From Betaproteobacteria bacterium (GTDB taxonomy: Bacteria; Pseudomonadota; Gammaproteobacteria; Burkholderiales; SG8-39): 23,793 bases of DNA. The notes below the pieces were generated by a model. It was given only the letters and a program-made list of their open reading frames with translations, was not told where the DNA came from and ran no database searches. The stretch covers positions 1 through 23,793 of the forward strand of contig SHXF01000065.1 of NCBI GenBank assembly GCA_009693435.1. Reading direction: 5' to 3'. The stretch's first letter is position 1; every line of letters begins with the position of its first letter. Both the position numbers and the translations under genes were made by a program. Positions 22,284-23,793 of this stretch are shown in pieces.

Positions 22284-23372
22284 TCATGCCTTCAGCACGC
22301 CGCGGCGCATCTGGTCGAGTTCGATCGACTCGAACAGCGCCTTGAAGTTGCCTTCGCCGAAACCCTCGTCGCCTTTTCGCTGGATGAACTCGAAGAAAAT
22401 CGGACCGAGCTGGTTTTCGGTGAAAATCTGCAGGAGCAGGGCGCCGGCTTTTCCGTCGATGAGGATTTTGCGCTTCCTGAGTGCCGCGATACTCTCGCCG
22501 TGGCCGGGGATGCGCTGGTCAACAAGTTCGTAGTAGGTTTCGATGGTGTCCAGGAGTTTCACACCCGCGGCACGCATCGCGTCGACCGTCTGATAGAGGT
22601 CTGTGGTGCCGAGCGCGATGTGCTGTATGCCTTCACCGCGATACTGGTCGAGGTATTCCTGGATCTGGCCGGCCTTGTCGGTGCCTTCCTCATTGATCGG
22701 GATGCGGATCTTGCCGCAGGGGCTCGCCATCGCCTTGCTCTTCACGCCGGTGACCTGTCCCTCGATGTCGAAGTAGCGCGCCTCGCGGAAATTGAACAAT
22801 CGTTCATAGAAGTCCGCCCACTCCTTCATGCGACCCTTGTGCACGTTGTGCGTCAGGTGGTCGATACTGGCGAGGCCGTTGCCGGCGGGGTTCAACTCGG
22901 CGCCCGGCAGCGGCTCGAAATCGACATCGTAGAAGCCGATGTTGCCGATCTCGCCCGGCTGCTTGCCGCTTTTGCCGCGCCAGCGGTCGATGAAATAAAT
23001 CAGTGAATCGCCGATGCCCTTGATCGCGGGAATATTGAGTTCCCCCGGCCCGGCATGCTGCGCGTATCCCCAGGCGCCCAGGCCGACCGCGCGCTCATAG
23101 GCCGCCTTGGCATCCTGCACACGGAAGGCAATCGCGCAGATGCTCGCTCCGTGCTGGCGCGCGAAGCGCTGCGCGAACGAGTCGGGCTCCGCGTTCAGGA
23201 TGAAGTTGATTTCTCCCTGGCGGTAGAGCGTTACATCCTTGTGCCGGTGGCGCACGATCGGCTTGAATCCGAGCCGGCCGAATACCGCAGCCATCGCCTG
23301 CGGGTCGGGCGCGGCGTACTCGACGAATTCGAATCCGTCGGTTTGCATCGGGTTGTCCCACATATCGGCCAT
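22284..23372 (-). CDS. hpd: 4-hydroxyphenylpyruvate dioxygenase
   Basis: A 362-residue Fe(II) dioxygenase that turns 4-hydroxyphenylpyruvate into homogentisate in tyrosine breakdown. It has two vicinal-oxygen-chelate domains: N-terminal about 12-150 and catalytic about 165-350. The iron ligands by family are His172 (IDHLTHNV), His251 (IQHIALGTTD) and Glu328 (FFEFIQRKGDEGFGEGNF). The length is normal for bacterial enzymes. GGAGG lies about eight bases before the ATG at 23372. No homogentisate dioxygenase or other pathway gene is visible in the window, so it may be a single-gene unit. Confidence 0.95.
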   Translation of the reverse strand: MADMWDNPMQTDGFEFVEYAAPDPQAMAAVFGRLGFKPIVRHRHKDVTLYRQGEINFILNAEPDSFAQRFARQHGASICAIAFRVQDAKAAYERAVGLGAWGYAQHAGPGELNIPAIKGIGDSLIYFIDRWRGKSGKQPGEIGNIGFYDVDFEPLPGAELNPAGNGLASIDHLTHNVHKGRMKEWADFYERLFNFREARYFDIEGQVTGVKSKAMASPCGKIRIPINEEGTDKAGQIQEYLDQYRGEGIQHIALGTTDLYQTVDAMRAAGVKLLDTIETYYELVDQRIPGHGESIAALRKRKILIDGKAGALLLQIFTENQLGPIFFEFIQRKGDEGFGEGNFKALFESIELDQMRRGVLKA

Positions 23373-23413
23373 GCTGGCCTCCTCGGACCGGGTGTTCAGT
23401 CTATCCTGACGCC

Positions 23414-23436
23414 GGCGCGCTGAAGCTGCGCCCTAC
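23414..23436 (+). repeat. Single copy of the dispersed REP-like arm
   Basis: GGCGCGCTGAAGCTGCGCCC plus TAC matches the arm at 2243-2265 with one mismatch. It lies between hpd and the HepT fragment. Confidence 0.7.
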
Positions 23437-23444
23437 CTAGGCAG

Positions 23445-23645
23445 CTACGACTCGCTGTCGGGATTCACTGCGGGGGTTCGAGCTGCACGAAGATCCCCCT
23501 GAATTTCCCGAATCCGCATTTCCAGCTCCGGGAGGCTTTTTTGGATCGTGTCCCAGACAATATCCGGATCAATCTTGAAGTACTTGTGCGCAAGTACTAT
23601 GCGCATTGCGTAGACCTTCCCCCATGGGATGCCCGGATAACGCAA
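23445..23645 (-). pseudogene. HepT-like (DUF86/HEPN) toxin, N-terminus lost
   Basis: The frame reads LRYPGIPWGKVYAMRIVLAH then KYFKIDPDIVWDTIQKSLPE, the C-terminal half of HepT/DUF86 proteins, the RNase toxin partner of MNT nucleotidyltransferase antitoxins. The HEPN catalytic pattern Rx4HxY is intact (R-IVLA-HKY). A normal HepT has some 60 more residues before LRYPGIPW; here the similarity stops at about 23645 and the frame enters unrelated sequence (MSRKIGGGS from a GTG at 23672). No MNT gene is in view. The gene was most likely cut by the element starting at 23646. Confidence 0.7.
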
Positions 23646-23712
23646 TGAGCCGCCCCCGATTTTTCTGGACACGAATTTGGGGTTAAATCGTGTCTGAAAA
23701 AGGAGTTGAGGA

Positions 23713-23793
23713 ATGCGGAACGAATCGAAAGGTAAAGGGGTTGCGCCGGGCTCGCCGGAGGGAGCCCGTAGGGCGACTGGAGGCGAGCCCGGC
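23713..23793 (+). CDS. Start of an unidentified ORF, truncated by window end
   Basis: The ATG at 23713 has AGGAG seven bases upstream, the clearest initiation site of the region, and stays open to the window edge for 27 codons (MRNESKGKGVAPGSP, then a Gly/Arg-rich run). The later codons lie in a palindromic repeat, so the frame may be broken soon after. It could be the first gene of an insertion element. No family recognised. Confidence 0.35.
   Translation, partial: MRNESKGKGVAPGSPEGARRATGGEPG
23745..23793. repeat. Inverted repeat with 12-bp perfect arms at window edge
   Basis: GCCGGGCTCGCC at 23745-23756 is perfectly inverted at 23782-23793. The second arm ends at the last base, so it may extend further. 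It overlaps the truncated ORF. Confidence 0.75.

Larger units (their letters stand above)
23646..23793 (+). mobile_element. Possible left end of an insertion element interrupting hepT (continues beyond window)
   Basis: The HepT similarity ends exactly where TGAGCCGCCCCCGATTTTTC begins, a TG-initiated, GCCCC-containing end reminiscent of IS3-family termini. It is followed by a hairpin (GACACGA 23668-23674 with TCGTGTC 23688-23694), then a ribosome binding site and an ORF start at 23713, the usual layout of an IS left end. Without the right end or the transposase this is inference. Confidence 0.35.

Overview
The window is GC-rich with long, tightly packed genes. Gene content and protein style suggest a betaproteobacterium (Burkholderiales or Nitrosomonadales type); this is inferred from sequence style only, as no rRNA or other marker gene is present.

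Layout. (1) 1-5490, housekeeping and mixed genes: the 3' end of a serine acetyltransferase gene (cysE), a leftward MFS transporter whose 5' end runs into a 23-bp tandem repeat array, a zinc-ribbon/DUF4178-like protein overlapping a membrane-anchored spermidine-synthase-like gene, and a leftward ICMT/PEMT-type methyltransferase. (2) 5578-17652, a 12-kb rightward copper/silver resistance cluster: a CzcI/CopL-like His-rich exported protein, a small exported protein, a TolC-family lipoprotein, a Tat-exported multicopper oxidase, a cupredoxin preceded by a duplicated leader ORF, a CusF-like chaperone, a small Cys/His exported protein, and a cusC-cusB-cusA tripartite Cu(I)/Ag(I) efflux system. The oxidase and cupredoxin should handle periplasmic Cu(I), CusF should deliver it, and CusCBA should expel it across both membranes. 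A perfect FNR-type box lies just before the efflux part. (3) 17690-21381, an accessory region with visibly lower GC and decayed genes. It holds a small membrane ORF, a deletion-fused remnant of what looks like a helicase/methyltransferase defence locus, an intact ATPase plus PD-(D/E)xK nuclease pair, and a broken Phd/VapC-type toxin-antitoxin pair. Two diverged ~90-bp direct repeats (17962-18051 and 20671-20758) bracket the defence part. (4) 21436-23793, leftward genes: a SAM methyltransferase, 4-hydroxyphenylpyruvate dioxygenase, and a HepT-like toxin gene cut off by what looks like the left end of an insertion element that runs off the window.

The strongest candidates for something not well described are the two-gene ATPase/nuclease unit sitting beside the helicase-methyltransferase deletion scar between flanking repeats, and the perfect 55-bp tandem duplication that turned a ribosome binding site and start codon into a 19-residue ORF overlapping the cupredoxin start.
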